From Sphingomonas sp. Leaf407 (GTDB lineage: Bacteria > Pseudomonadota > Alphaproteobacteria > Sphingomonadales > Sphingomonadaceae): DNA of 64,000 bases. The DNA lies in NCBI RefSeq assembly GCF_001425385.1, contig NZ_LMQO01000003.1, forward strand, positions 496,001-560,000, read 5' to 3'. The translations under genes were made by a program, and so were the position numbers. A model generated the notes under the pieces. That model had not been told where the DNA came from. It saw only the letters and a program-made list of their open reading frames with translations, and did no database searches. Below are positions 49,001-58,882 of this stretch, piece by piece; positions within the stretch are counted from its first letter, which is position 1; the number at the start of each line of letters is the position of its first letter.

Positions 49001-49582
49001 GTGGGACGAATTCGTACGATCGAACGCGACGGTATTCTCGACGCGGCGGAGGCGGTGACGCTGGCAAAGGGACCTTCCGGGCTGACGATCGCGGCGGTGG
49101 CCGAACAGATGGGCATTACCAACGGCGGCGTGCAGTACAGCTTCCGCAGCAAGGAAGCGCTGATTACGGCGATGTTCGAGCGGTGGCAGGACGAATATGC
49201 CCAGCGGATGGCGTCGTCGTGCGACGATCCAACAAGCGACCATGCGCTGACCCGCGCCCACATCGCCTATGCGGCCAATTATGACGATCGCTCGCGGCGC
49301 GGCGCGCCGAGCCTGCTCGTCTCGCTGCTCAATTCGCCGCAGCACATGGTCGCGACGCGCAAATGGTATCGTGAGCGGCTCGACGCGCTCGACATTTCGA
49401 CCGCCGAGGGGCGCCAGTTGCGGCTGGCGTTCCTGGCGATGGAAGGCGCGTTCCTGATGCGGCTGTTCGGGCTGATCGAGATCGGGTCCGACGAGTGGCG
49501 GGGCATCGTCAACGACGTCGTGGCGCTGAGCGATGGCGAGATGCCGCACGAACAGGTGAACGCGCGGTCCTGCGCCGCCTGA
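49001..49582 (+). CDS. TetR-family transcriptional regulator
   Basis: 193 residues from a GTG at 49001, with AGGGG eight bases upstream; a GTG at 48953 would add 16 residues. DGILDAAEAVTLAKGPSGLT plus IAAVAEQMGITNGGVQYSFR is the TetR helix-turn-helix, with SFRSKEALITAMFERW. The C-terminal ligand domain resembles TetR_C of the type with MRLFGLIEI near the end. Likely represses itself and the divergent esterase. Confidence 0.88.
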   Translation: MGRIRTIERDGILDAAEAVTLAKGPSGLTIAAVAEQMGITNGGVQYSFRSKEALITAMFERWQDEYAQRMASSCDDPTSDHALTRAHIAYAANYDDRSRRGAPSLLVSLLNSPQHMVATRKWYRERLDALDISTAEGRQLRLAFLAMEGAFLMRLFGLIEIGSDEWRGIVNDVVALSDGEMPHEQVNARSCAA

Positions 49583-49642
49583 TCCCGGTTTGTTCCATTT
49601 CGCCCCTCGCATGGGGGGCGCTCCCCTGCTAAGGCGGGGGCA

Positions 49643-51895
49643 ATGGCTACCGACCTGACCGACCCTGCGACGCCGATCGGCGTGTTCGATGCGCCGTTCG
49701 ACAGCGCGCTGTCCGAACGCTACCTTGTCTATGCGCTCTCGACGATCACCGCGCGATCGCTGCCCGATGTGCGCGACGGGTTGAAGCCGGTCCATCGCCG
49801 GCTGCTGTGGGCGATGCGGCTGCTCAAGCTCGATCCGGCGTCGGGGTACAAGAAATGCGCGCGCGTCGTCGGCGACGTGATCGGCAAATATCACCCGCAT
49901 GGCGACCAGTCGGTCTATGACGCGATGGTGCGGTTGGCGCAGGACTTCGCGCTGCGCTATCCGCTGGTCGACGGGCAGGGCAATTTCGGCAACATCGACG
50001 GCGATAACGCCGCCGCATATCGCTATACCGAGGCACGGCTGACCCAGGTCGCGATCGACCTGATGGCCGGGCTCGACGAGGATGCGACCGACTTTCGCGC
50101 GACTTATAACGGCGAGGAGCAGGAGCCCGAGCTGTTCCCCGGCATGTTCCCCAACCTGCTCGCCAATGGCGCCAGCGGCATCGCGGTCGGCATGGCGACG
50201 AGCGTGCCGCCGCACAACGCCGCCGAACTGCTCAACGCCGCAATCATCCTGGTCGATCAGCCGGAGGCGGACGATGCGGCGGTGCTGGCGCAGGTGCAGG
50301 GACCGGACTTCCCGACCGGTGGACAGGTGGTCGACAGCCCGGCGTCGATCCGCGACGCCTATGCGACCGGGCGCGGCGGCTTTCGCGTGCGCGCGCGCTA
50401 CACGATCGAGCGCGAGAAGGGCGGCGGGTGGCAGATCGTCGTCAGCCAGATTCCCTATGGCGTGCAGAAGGGCAAGCTGATCGAACAGATCGCCGCGCTC
50501 ATCAACGACAAGAAGCTGCCGATCCTAAGCGACGTGCGCGACGAATCGGACGCCGAAATCCGCATCGTCCTCGAACCGCGCAGCCGGACGGTGGACGCGG
50601 GCGTGCTGATGGACGGGCTGTTCCGCCTCACCGACCTCGAATCGCGGGTGCCGCTCAATCTCAACGTGCTCGACAAGGACCGCACCCCGCGGGTCATGTC
50701 GCTGCGCGAGGCATTGAAGGCGTGGCTCGACCATCAGTTTGTCGTGCTGCGCCGGCGCAGCGAACACCGGCTGGCGAAGATCGCCGACCGGATCGAACTG
50801 CTCGACGGCTATCTCGCCGCCTATCTCAACCTCGACCGGGTGATCGCGATCATTCGCGGCGAGGACGAGCCCAAACCGGTGCTGATCGCCGAGTTTTCGC
50901 TTACCGACCGGCAGGCCGAGGCGATCCTCAACATGCGGTTGCGCAGCTTGCGCAAGCTGGAGGAGATGGAAATCCGGGGCGAGCGCGCCAAGCTGGAGAA
51001 GGAACAGGCCGAGCTGACGCTGCTGCTGTCGAGCGAGGGGCGGCAGCGGACGCGGATGAAGCGCGATCTGGGCAAGCTGCGCGACCGCTATGGCCTCGAT
51101 ACGCCGCTGGGCGCGCGACGGACGATGATCGAGGAAGCCGCGCCGGCACGCGAGATTCCGGCCGAGGCGATGATCGAGCGCGAGCCGCTGACCGTCATCC
51201 TGTCGAAACGCGGCTGGGTGCGGGCGCTCAAGGGCCATGTCGAGCTGGCGTCGGCCGATACCGCCAAGTTCAAGGAAGGCGACGGCCCGGCCTTCGCGTT
51301 CCACGCGCATACGACCGACAAATTGCTGCTCGCCACCGATGGCGGGCGATTCTTCACGATCGGCGCCGACCGGCTGCCCGGCGGACGCGGCTTCGGCGAG
51401 CCGGTGCGGGCGATGATCGACCTCGACGGCGATGCGCAGATCGTCGCGCTGTTGAAGGCCGCCGCGTCCGATCGGCTGCTGCTGGCGGCGAGCGACGGGC
51501 GTGGTTTCGCGGTGCGGGTGGCCGATGTGCTGGCCGAAACCCGCAAGGGCAAGCAGGTGATGACGCCCAAGGCCGGCGCGCGGATGAAGCTGATCCGGCC
51601 GATCGACCCGGCGCACGACTATGTCGCGGCGATCGGCGACAATCGCAAGCTGGTGCTGTTCCCGATCACCGAACTGGCCGAAATGGCGCGGGGGCAGGGG
51701 GTGCAGTTGCAACGGTTCCGCGAGGGTGGACTGTCGGATGCGCGCACGCTGCGCTTCGCCGACGGGCTGCACTGGGCGATGGGCGGCGAGACCGGGCGGA
51801 CCCGGACCGAGGCCGACCTGTCGCCGTGGCGCGCGGCGCGCGGCGCGGCGGGGCGGATGCCGCCGGTCGGCTTTCCGCGCGACAATCGCTTTTAA
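49643..51895 (+). CDS. parC: DNA topoisomerase IV subunit A
   Basis: 750 residues. [20 protein letters not shown] and [20 protein letters not shown] mark the breakage-reunion domain; the catalytic Tyr128 is in YRYTEARL. The C-terminal beta-pinwheel follows about residue 490. It decatenates replicated chromosomes. In the quinolone region, positions equivalent to E. coli Ser80 and Glu84 are Gln89 and Asp93, which I believe is usual in alphaproteobacteria. parE is not in the window. Confidence 0.96.
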   Translation: MATDLTDPATPIGVFDAPFDSALSERYLVYALSTITARSLPDVRDGLKPVHRRLLWAMRLLKLDPASGYKKCARVVGDVIGKYHPHGDQSVYDAMVRLAQDFALRYPLVDGQGNFGNIDGDNAAAYRYTEARLTQVAIDLMAGLDEDATDFRATYNGEEQEPELFPGMFPNLLANGASGIAVGMATSVPPHNAAELLNAAIILVDQPEADDAAVLAQVQGPDFPTGGQVVDSPASIRDAYATGRGGFRVRARYTIEREKGGGWQIVVSQIPYGVQKGKLIEQIAALINDKKLPILSDVRDESDAEIRIVLEPRSRTVDAGVLMDGLFRLTDLESRVPLNLNVLDKDRTPRVMSLREALKAWLDHQFVVLRRRSEHRLAKIADRIELLDGYLAAYLNLDRVIAIIRGEDEPKPVLIAEFSLTDRQAEAILNMRLRSLRKLEEMEIRGERAKLEKEQAELTLLLSSEGRQRTRMKRDLGKLRDRYGLDTPLGARRTMIEEAAPAREIPAEAMIEREPLTVILSKRGWVRALKGHVELASADTAKFKEGDGPAFAFHAHTTDKLLLATDGGRFFTIGADRLPGGRGFGEPVRAMIDLDGDAQIVALLKAAASDRLLLAASDGRGFAVRVADVLAETRKGKQVMTPKAGARMKLIRPIDPAHDYVAAIGDNRKLVLFPITELAEMARGQGVQLQRFREGGLSDARTLRFADGLHWAMGGETGRTRTEADLSPWRAARGAAGRMPPVGFPRDNRF

Positions 51896-51952
51896 AAAAC
51901 CATCCGCTGGTTTTCAGAAGGTCTTAACTACCGCTGCCCTACACCATCGGAG

Positions 51953-53692
51953 ATGGGGTTCCGCCGGTCGATCTTTCCCGCACTGAAGGCGGCTGTTCCG
52001 CTTCCCGCGAACGAGGCGTCGGGCGAGGCGTTGGCGTCGCCGCCCGCGCCGACGGCGGGGCAGGCGTCCGAAGCGATCCTCGACCTGTTCCCGGTGCCGA
52101 CCGCGGTCCTGACGATCGAACATGGTGCTCTGACGTTCGAGGCGGTGAACCAGCCGTTCCGCGCGGCGGGCTTCGGCAGCGATGCGGTGACGTCGCCGTT
52201 GATCGCGGTGATCGGCGAGCGGGTCGAGGCCTTTCTCCTGTCCGACGATACGCGCCACTCGTTCACGCTGCGGCTGGGTGACGCGATCGATTGCCGCTGT
52301 TTCGACGTGGTGATGGCGCGGCGGGCGATGGCGCGCAGTTTTCCGCGCTGCCTCATCACGCTGGTCGACCAGACGCCCGAACAGCGCACCGAGATCAGCC
52401 TGCGCCGCGAGATGAACACCGATTCGCTGACCGGGCTGCTCAACCGCGCCGGGTTCGGCGACCGGATCGACGAGCAGATCACCGACAGCAACCGGTCGAA
52501 CTATGCGGTGCTGGCGATCAACCTCGACCGGTTCAGCCGGGTCAATGCCTGCATGGGATCGCTGTCGGGCGACGAATTGCTGATCTCGGTCGCGCGCCGG
52601 TTGAAAGGGGCGCTGCGCGGGCGCGACATCCTGGCGCGGACCGGCGGCGACGAATTCGCGGTGCTGCTGACGCTCAGCGACGGACCCGACGATGCGCAGC
52701 AGGTCGCGCGGCGCATCCATCAGGCGCTGGTCCAGCCGTTCCGCCTGTCCGACTTCAACATCCGCATCGATTGTTCGATCGGCATCGCACTCGGCGAGGA
52801 TGCGATCGACGAAACCGAGGATCTGATCCGCCACGCCCAGTTCGCGGTGAAGCGGGCGAAGAAGACCGGGCAGACCGAAATCTATCGCCCGCACCTGTTC
52901 GACATCGTCCGCAACCAGTTTTCGATCGAAACCGAGCTGCGCCATGCGGTCGAACAGAATCTGCTCCACCTGAATTTCCAGCCGATCTGCGACCTGTCGA
53001 CCGGGCGGATCAGCAGCTTCGAGGCGCTGGCGCGATGGACCACGCCCGATGGCCGGTCGATCTCACCGGTCGATTTCATTCCGGTCGCCGAGGAAGCGGG
53101 GCTGATCGTCTCGCTCGGCCGCTGGGCGATGGAGGAGGCGGCGCGGACGCTGGCTGACTGGGACCGGCAGGCGGGGGGAAATTGCGGAGTTCACATGGCG
53201 GTGAACCTGTCGGCGGTGCAGTTGCAGCGCGACCAGATCGAAACGGTGGTCGCGGGCGTGCTGTCGCGCCATCGGCTGGGCGGCGACCGGTTCGTCATCG
53301 AACTCACCGAAAGCGCGTTCATCGTCGATCCCGACCGGACGTTGCGCACGATGCTGGCGCTGAAGGATCTGGGGGCCAGCATCGCCATGGACGATTTCGG
53401 CACGGGATATTCGAATCTCGCCTATCTCCAGAAACTGCCGATCGACAAGTTGAAGATCGATCGCAGCTTCATCACCGGTATGCTGGCCGATCGCGACAAG
53501 GTGGCGATCGTCCGCGCGATCCTCAGTCTGTCGCAGGCGCTGGGCATGCGGACCACCGCCGAGGGGATCGAGACGCGCGAGCTGGAGCAGACGCTGGTCG
53601 CGCTCGGCTGCGCGTTCGGGCAGGGCTATTATTATTCGCGGCCGGTCGACGCGGATGCCGCCTATGGATTGCTGACTGCGCGCAACCACTGA
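51953..53692 (+). CDS. GGDEF-EAL cyclic-di-GMP protein; PDE intact, GGDEF possibly impaired
   Basis: 579 residues, cytosolic. A PAS-like N-terminus (about 40-140) is followed by a GGDEF domain (signature GGDEF 231-235, I-site RGRD 222-225) and an EAL domain (EAL 357-359). In the EAL part NLSAVQLQ, ELTES, DDFGTGYSNL, KIDRSF, AEGIE and QGYYYSRP are present, so phosphodiesterase activity is expected. In the GGDEF part the first metal-binding Asp of the DxDxFK motif is Asn190 (INLDRFSRVN), which should weaken cyclase activity. It may act as a GTP-sensing PDE. Confidence 0.9.
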   Translation: MGFRRSIFPALKAAVPLPANEASGEALASPPAPTAGQASEAILDLFPVPTAVLTIEHGALTFEAVNQPFRAAGFGSDAVTSPLIAVIGERVEAFLLSDDTRHSFTLRLGDAIDCRCFDVVMARRAMARSFPRCLITLVDQTPEQRTEISLRREMNTDSLTGLLNRAGFGDRIDEQITDSNRSNYAVLAINLDRFSRVNACMGSLSGDELLISVARRLKGALRGRDILARTGGDEFAVLLTLSDGPDDAQQVARRIHQALVQPFRLSDFNIRIDCSIGIALGEDAIDETEDLIRHAQFAVKRAKKTGQTEIYRPHLFDIVRNQFSIETELRHAVEQNLLHLNFQPICDLSTGRISSFEALARWTTPDGRSISPVDFIPVAEEAGLIVSLGRWAMEEAARTLADWDRQAGGNCGVHMAVNLSAVQLQRDQIETVVAGVLSRHRLGGDRFVIELTESAFIVDPDRTLRTMLALKDLGASIAMDDFGTGYSNLAYLQKLPIDKLKIDRSFITGMLADRDKVAIVRAILSLSQALGMRTTAEGIETRELEQTLVALGCAFGQGYYYSRPVDADAAYGLLTARNH

Positions 53693-54861
53693 TCGGCGAC
53701 CGCATCGGCGATGGCCGCCGTGCGCGCAGCATCGGGGAAACCTTCGGCGATCCAGCGATCCTCGACCATTCTGAGCGCGCGCGCGACATCGGGACCGCGC
53801 GCCAGCCCGCGTTCGACCAGCGCACCGCCGGTCAGCGGGAACGCCGGCCGCTCCCAGCGCGACAGCCGCATCGCCGCCGCCACATCGCGGCCGAGCAGCA
53901 GCCGGTCGACCGCGCCTTCCACGCCGATACGATAGCCCAGCTCCTCGGGGGCCATCGCCTCGTCCCGCCCCAGCGCGAGGGCGACTCGCTTGCGCTGGGC
54001 TTTGGACAGTTTGAGCCGTGCGGTGACACCTTCGGCCTGCGCCGACGTGAGCAGCGCGGCGAGGCGGCGGATCGCATCGGGCGCGACACCGGCGGCAAGT
54101 TCGGCCCCGGTCAGTCCGGCGAGGCGATCGGCGGCAGCGCTGTCGATCTCGGGCAGGACGGGGCGGAAGATGCCGCGATCGACCATCAACCGCACGACCC
54201 CGACCGCATCCCGCGCGACGAGCAGCTTGCGCACCTCGTCGGCGATGCGTTCGCGCGACAAGGCCATCAGGTCGTTGGCACGGGCGGTGCAGGCGGCCAG
54301 CCCGTCGGCATCGGGCGTATCGCCGAAACGGGCAAGGAAGCGGAAGAAGCGCAGGATGCGCAGATGATCCTCGGCGATGCGCTGCAACGGATCGCCGATG
54401 AAACGTACCCGCCCGGTCGCAAGATCGTCGGTGCCGCCGAAATAATCGTGGATCGCCCCGCCCGACATATCGGCGTAGAGCGCGTTGATGGTGAAGTCGC
54501 GCCGCGCGGCATCGGCGCGCCAGTCGTCGGTGAAGGCGACCTCGGCATGGCGACCGTCGGTGGTGACGTCGCGGCGCAGCGTCGTGACCTCGACGACGGT
54601 GCCGTCAGTGACGGCGGTGATCGTGCCATGCGCGATGCCGGTCGGGATCGCCTTGATGCCCGCTGCCTGCAACCGGCGGACGACCTCGTCCGGCGCATGG
54701 ATCGTCGCCACGTCGATGTCGGAGACGGGCAGCCCCAGCAGCGTGTCGCGCACCGCCCCGCCGACATAGCGTGCGCCGCCGTCATCGGCACCCAGCGCAA
54801 GACCGAGCCGGTCGAGCCCGGGGCGGGTGCGCCAGTCGGCGGCGGGAAGAGTCAATGCCAT
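53662..54861 (-). CDS. cca: CCA tRNA nucleotidyltransferase
   Basis: 399 residues. ARYVGGAVRDTLLGLPVSDIDVAT has the GG-x-VRD motif and the catalytic DxD; RRDFTINALYADMSG and ERIADEVRKLL follow as in class II enzymes. It adds or repairs the 3' CCA of tRNAs. Start at 54861 overlaps the NUDIX gene by ten bases; its 3' end overlaps the converging GGDEF-EAL gene by 31 bases. Confidence 0.94.
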   Translation of the reverse strand: MALTLPAADWRTRPGLDRLGLALGADDGGARYVGGAVRDTLLGLPVSDIDVATIHAPDEVVRRLQAAGIKAIPTGIAHGTITAVTDGTVVEVTTLRRDVTTDGRHAEVAFTDDWRADAARRDFTINALYADMSGGAIHDYFGGTDDLATGRVRFIGDPLQRIAEDHLRILRFFRFLARFGDTPDADGLAACTARANDLMALSRERIADEVRKLLVARDAVGVVRLMVDRGIFRPVLPEIDSAAADRLAGLTGAELAAGVAPDAIRRLAALLTSAQAEGVTARLKLSKAQRKRVALALGRDEAMAPEELGYRIGVEGAVDRLLLGRDVAAAMRLSRWERPAFPLTGGALVERGLARGPDVARALRMVEDRWIAEGFPDAARTAAIADAVADQWLRAVSNP

Positions 54862-55442
54862 GTCAGTCGCCGGCTCAGGTTCACGATCATCGCGGCGGTC
54901 GCACCCCAGATGCGCCTGTGCCCGAAGACCAGTTCGTAATACTGCCGCTCGCGCCCGTCGTGCCAGCGGCTGCCGGTCGCCAGATGCGCCGGATCGAGCA
55001 GAAACGCCAGCGGCACCTCGAAGATCGCCGCGACCTCGCCCGGTGCGGGGACGAGCGGCAGGTCGGGCGGGACGACCGCCAGCACCGGCGTCACCGCGAA
55101 GCCGGTGACGGTATGATAGCGATCGAGCGTCGTGACCACGCTCGCGGCGGCCGGGGGCAGGGCGATTTCTTCCCACGCCTCGCGCAGCGCGGCGGCGGGC
55201 GCATCGGCGTCGCCGGGATCGATCGCGCCGCCGGGAAAGGCGATCTGCCCGGCGTGGGTGCGAAGCGATTCGGTCCGTTCGGTCAGCAACACGCCCGGTT
55301 CGGGCCGGTTGGTAATGGCGATCAGCACCGCCGCCGCGCGCCAGCCCTCCGCCGGCATGGTCGCATCGCCGTTCAGATCGCCGGTCAGCAACTCGCCGCG
55401 CGGTTGCCCGAGCGCAGCCGACAACCGCTCCGCCAGCGTCAC
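54852..55442 (-). CDS. NUDIX hydrolase, CoA pyrophosphatase type
   Basis: 196 residues from a GTG that overlaps the DUF1285 stop (GTGA). The Nudix box reads GGAIDPGDADAPAAALREAW with EEIAL following; upstream, LLTERTESLRTHAGQIAFPG is the signature (LTxRSxxLRxHxGQxxFPGG) of CoA and acyl-CoA pyrophosphatases (NudL/YeaB). Predicted to hydrolyse CoA to phosphopantetheine and 3',5'-ADP. Middle gene of the DUF1285-NUDIX-CCA operon. Confidence 0.9.
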   Translation of the reverse strand: MTLAERLSAALGQPRGELLTGDLNGDATMPAEGWRAAAVLIAITNRPEPGVLLTERTESLRTHAGQIAFPGGAIDPGDADAPAAALREAWEEIALPPAAASVVTTLDRYHTVTGFAVTPVLAVVPPDLPLVPAPGEVAAIFEVPLAFLLDPAHLATGSRWHDGRERQYYELVFGHRRIWGATAAMIVNLSRRLTWH

Positions 55443-56002
55443 GCCGCCTCGAACGGAAAAAACGTCCCTTCGCTCCACAGCCCGCTTGCGCCATCCGGCC
55501 CGACGACCAGTCGCTCGACCAGTTCGTAGAACACCGGCCGGGCGATCAGCGCGTCGAGTCCGCCGCGGACGTGAAGATAGGGGCGGGGAGCATCGGCGCT
55601 CCCTTCGATCCGGATCGCGTGCGCCGCATCGGCGACGACCGGTTCGTCGGTATTGAGCCGGAAGGCGATGCGCTGTCCCTCGCCCTCGCCCGAAAATTTC
55701 GCCTCGACCGCGATGAACGCCGCGTCCTCGACCGCGATCGACAGTTTCTCGACCGGCGTGACCAGCACATGGCTGCCGTCGCTTTCGCGCCGCAGGATGG
55801 TGGCGAACAGCCGGACCATTTCGGCGCGGGTGATCGGGCTGCCCTGATGATGCCAGCTTCCGTCGGCGGCGATCCGCATTTCGCTGTCGCCGCAATGCGT
55901 CGGGTTCCAGCGGTCGACCGGCGGCAGCTTCGCATCGGCGGCAAGCCGCGCGACTTCGGCGAGGGAGAGACTGGCGAAATCGGCGGGCGGCTGCATCGGC
56001 AT
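55439..56002 (-). CDS. DUF1285 family protein
   Basis: 187 residues. PPVDRWNPTHCGDSEMRIAADGSWHHQGSPI and LVTPVEKLSIAVEDAAFIAVE match DUF1285, a conserved alphaproteobacterial and gammaproteobacterial cytosolic family. No catalytic motif is obvious. First of three overlapping genes with NUDIX and CCA-adding enzyme, implying coordinated expression. The second Met (55996) is an equally possible start. Confidence 0.88.
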   Translation of the reverse strand: MPMQPPADFASLSLAEVARLAADAKLPPVDRWNPTHCGDSEMRIAADGSWHHQGSPITRAEMVRLFATILRRESDGSHVLVTPVEKLSIAVEDAAFIAVEAKFSGEGEGQRIAFRLNTDEPVVADAAHAIRIEGSADAPRPYLHVRGGLDALIARPVFYELVERLVVGPDGASGLWSEGTFFPFEAA

Positions 56003-56067
56003 GGGTCCCCGTTACCGTGGCAATGCGCGTCGCGACAAGAGCTTGTTGCCGTTTCGTACCCGTCGGG

Positions 56068-56565
56068 TCAGACGGACACCGCTGCGCGCGGCGCGATCAT
56101 CCCCGCGATGGCCGGCACCGCGCCCATCGCGAGCAGCCGGTGCTGTTCGTAGGGACCGGGCAGGCGCCATCCGCCCGTGCGCGCGGCGGTGAAGCCGAAG
56201 CGACCATAATAGGCGGGATCGCCGATCAGCATCAGCGGCGCATCGGCACCCGCCACGGCGATCGCGCGAGCCATCAGCGCGCGGCCGATCCCCTGTCCCT
56301 GTCGGTCGGGCGTGACCGCGACCGGGCCGACCATCACCATCGGCACGGCGGCGCCATCGTCGCCGTCGATCTGTACCGGCCAACACTGGATGCTGCCGAT
56401 CAGATCGCCGTCCTCGATCAGCGCGAGGCTCATCGCCCCGATCGGCTGCAATCCCGCGCGCACGCGATAGGCGGTACGCTGACGACGATCGGGGCCGAAG
56501 GCGGCATCGAGCAGCGTCTCGACCCGATCGGGGGCGATGGTCGACAGGGGAACGAGGTCGGGCAA
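56068..56565 (-). CDS. GNAT family N-acetyltransferase (YhbS-like)
   Basis: 165 residues from a TTG at 56565; a TTG at 56628 would add 21 residues and no ATG/GTG is available nearby, so the start is uncertain. MVMVGPVAVTPDRQGQGIG is the acetyl-CoA loop, with RALMARAI following, and YYGRFGFTAAR is the GNAT beta-bulge motif. Substrate unknown. Divergent from folB. The intact counterpart to the broken GNAT gene at 12443-12904, though not a close paralogue. Confidence 0.8.
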   Translation of the reverse strand: MPDLVPLSTIAPDRVETLLDAAFGPDRRQRTAYRVRAGLQPIGAMSLALIEDGDLIGSIQCWPVQIDGDDGAAVPMVMVGPVAVTPDRQGQGIGRALMARAIAVAGADAPLMLIGDPAYYGRFGFTAARTGGWRLPGPYEQHRLLAMGAVPAIAGMIAPRAAVSV

Positions 56566-56652
56566 ACGGCAGGTCCAGTCAGCGGCAGATACGGATCGCG
56601 CCTGTACCGCCGATCCGGCGCGACGCAAGCGGATCGCTCTGCTAGGGGGTCA

Positions 56653-57051
56653 ATGTTCCGGGATGATGACAGGTGCGGCTTGCGCGATTCGCTACAATTG
56701 GAAGTCCATGATTTCGAAGTGAACGTCCTGACCGGCGTCTATTCCGAGGAGACGCATCTGCCGCAGCCGTTGCGCATCTCGATGACGGTCGATCTCGACT
56801 GTCCCGAGCATTTCGCGCCCGATACGCCGCTGTCGGCGTCGAAAAGCTATCTCGACCTCAAGCATGCCGCGTCGACCGCGCTGCCGCAGGGGGTGCATTT
56901 CACGCTGATCGAAGGCGTGGCGGATCATATCGTCGATACGCTGTTCCTGTCCGATCCTCGCGTGCAGCGGGTGACGATCAAGATCGTCAAGCTGGCGATC
57001 GCCGAGGCGGGCGAGCGAATCGGCATCACCATGGTCCGGCACCGGCGTTGA
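56653..57051 (+). CDS. folB: dihydroneopterin aldolase
   Basis: 132 residues. FEVNVLTGVYSEETHLPQPL has the family Gly-x-Tyr-x-Glu-Glu and Q motif; SASKSYLDLKHAAST and HFTLIEGVADHIVD contain the substrate-binding and conserved Glu residues; Lys in IVKLAI is the likely catalytic base. Folate pathway enzyme. The ATG at 56653 follows AGGGGG. The next gene overlaps its stop by four bases. Confidence 0.92.
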   Translation: MFRDDDRCGLRDSLQLEVHDFEVNVLTGVYSEETHLPQPLRISMTVDLDCPEHFAPDTPLSASKSYLDLKHAASTALPQGVHFTLIEGVADHIVDTLFLSDPRVQRVTIKIVKLAIAEAGERIGITMVRHRR

Positions 57052-57806
57052 TCCGGCCGCTCGCGCTCGTCACCGGCAGTTTCCGCCGGTTGGGCGCGGC
57101 GATCGCGCAGCGGCTGGCAGAGGGCGGGCATGACGTCGCGCTCCATGCGACGCGACCGGGTGAGCCGGACGCGGCACTGGTCGCGGCGATCGAGAAGGTC
57201 GGCGCGCGATGCGAATGGTTCGCCGCCGATCTGGCCGATGGTGCGGCGGCGGCGGGACTGGTCGCGGCGGTCGCAGCACGATTCGGGCGGCGGGTCGACC
57301 TGCTGGTCAACAATGCGTCGTGTTTCCGCGCGAGCGACGATGCCACGCCGGGTGCGGAGTCGCTCGTCGCCCATTTCGCGGTCAACGCCGCCGCGCCGTT
57401 CGTGCTGGCCACCGCGCTGGCCGGGCAGGGGGGATCGGCGGTGGTCAACATCCTCGACCAGCGTATCGCCCATCCCCACCGCGACCAGCTTGCCTATACC
57501 CTGTCGAAACAGGCGCTGGCCGAAGCGACGCGGACGCTCGCCGCCGCGCTGGCCCCGGCGGTGCGGGTCAACGGCGTCGCGCCGGGGCTGACGCTGGCGA
57601 CCGGGGACTATGATGCCGACCAGCTCGACCGGTTGCGTGGGTTGATGCCGCTCGGCCGGCTGCCGACCACCGACGATGTCGCCGATGCGGTGCTGTTCCT
57701 CGCCACTGCCCGGTCGAGTACTGGACAGCTACTCTATGTCGACGGCGGGGCGGGCATGGTGCGGTTCGAACGCGACTTCGTGCATCTGGCGCGTCAGCCC
57801 GGCTGA
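57048..57806 (+). CDS. short-chain dehydrogenase, pteridine-reductase/FolM-like
   Basis: 252 residues from a TTG overlapping the folB stop. The Rossmann motif TGSFRRLG (about 9-16) with its double Arg is typical of pteridine reductases and FolM; LLVNNAS and the Tyr/Lys pair (AYTLSKQ) are intact, and the Ser position is replaced by Asp in NILDQRIAHP, as in PTR1/FolM. Coupling to folB supports dihydrofolate or dihydromonapterin reduction. Substrate is inferred. Confidence 0.8.
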   Translation: MIRPLALVTGSFRRLGAAIAQRLAEGGHDVALHATRPGEPDAALVAAIEKVGARCEWFAADLADGAAAAGLVAAVAARFGRRVDLLVNNASCFRASDDATPGAESLVAHFAVNAAAPFVLATALAGQGGSAVVNILDQRIAHPHRDQLAYTLSKQALAEATRTLAAALAPAVRVNGVAPGLTLATGDYDADQLDRLRGLMPLGRLPTTDDVADAVLFLATARSSTGQLLYVDGGAGMVRFERDFVHLARQPG

Positions 57807-58660
57807 TCGCTCCGCCCGTCGTCGCAGGTGCCGAGCGCGTCGCGGACGAAGCGGTAATCCTCGCGCGCGATCGCCGCGTCGGCCCCCTCCGACTGGACGC
57901 TCGCGTCGGGCAGCGTCGCCGGCAGCGTGCAGGCGAGGCGATACCATGCCAGCGTGTCGCGACGCGGCGGTCCGCCCGCCTCGTCGATGATGTCGCCCAG
58001 CGCCAGCGCCCAGCGGCGTTCCTCGCCTGGCCGGCGCAAAACCAGCAGCGACACCGGATCGCCGGTTGTCGTCTGGAGGAAGATCTGCGTCTCGCCTTCG
58101 CCGGGCAGCGTGCCGGGAACGTGGAAGGCATTGCCGACGGCGGTGATCGTCGGCGGTGCGGCGGGATCGACGACCTCGCGCACCACGCCGCGCACCCGCG
58201 CATCGAGTGCCGGGTCCCAGGCGAACTGCGCGTCGGGCGTCACGAGCTGAATCTGGTCGGCGGCACCGGCGACCGGGCGAGCAAAGGCGATGATCCGCTG
58301 ACGCTTGAGGCTTGGCGCGCGCCCGCGCGGATCGAACGGTACATCGACCAGATAACCGATCCGTGCCGGCAACGCGCCACCCGCGCGGATCAGCGCCCCG
58401 ACATCGGCGATCACGAAATAGCGGACATGCCCCGGGGCAAGCCCGGTCGCCTCCGCCGGCGGGATACGTGCGGCGGAGCGAATCACCGCATCCACCACCA
58501 CCGGCGACTGCAGCGCCAGCCGGGCGAGCCGGGCATAGGCCGGACCCGGCGAATCGGCGTTAGCGGTATCATCGACGGCGATGGTCTGACGGGCCTGCAG
58601 CGACGTGCAAGCCGCGCAAAGGAGCGATGCGCCGACCAGCGCGACCGAAATTTGCTTCAT
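57794..58660 (-). CDS. hypothetical lipoprotein
   Basis: 288 residues. Lipobox LCAAC gives lipidation at Cys18. The body is a soluble periplasmic domain with HVRYFVIADVGALIRAGGALP and RIGYLVDVPFDPRGRAPS, and two C-terminal Cys (about 245 and 278) that may pair. Its 3' end overlaps the converging SDR gene by 13 bases. I recognise no characterised family; likely restricted to sphingomonads. Confidence 0.75.
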   Translation of the reverse strand: MKQISVALVGASLLCAACTSLQARQTIAVDDTANADSPGPAYARLARLALQSPVVVDAVIRSAARIPPAEATGLAPGHVRYFVIADVGALIRAGGALPARIGYLVDVPFDPRGRAPSLKRQRIIAFARPVAGAADQIQLVTPDAQFAWDPALDARVRGVVREVVDPAAPPTITAVGNAFHVPGTLPGEGETQIFLQTTTGDPVSLLVLRRPGEERRWALALGDIIDEAGGPPRRDTLAWYRLACTLPATLPDASVQSEGADAAIAREDYRFVRDALGTCDDGRSDQPG

Positions 58661-58882
58661 GCTTCGGTTATAGGCCCCGGATTCCCATGGTTACAGACTT
58701 ATTTTCGTCATCGCGCGATTGTACGAATGTTTCGTCCGACAAAGCGTTTGCGTCGTCGAAAAGGCCGCGATAGACAATCGCGGTCCGGAATGCCGTGTAG
58801 CCCCGGACGTACGATCATTGCGTGCGGGTTGTTCCGTGTGACGATGGTCCAATGTACCGGGCTAGAGGAGTTTGGTTGCTGA
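58661..58882. other. leader region upstream of tonB
   Basis: 222 bases between the divergent lipoprotein and tonB genes. No ORF. AGAGGAG at 58864-58870 is the likely tonB ribosome binding site, though 12 bases before the ATG. Promoters for both genes must lie here; no clear Fur box was seen. Confidence 0.4.
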
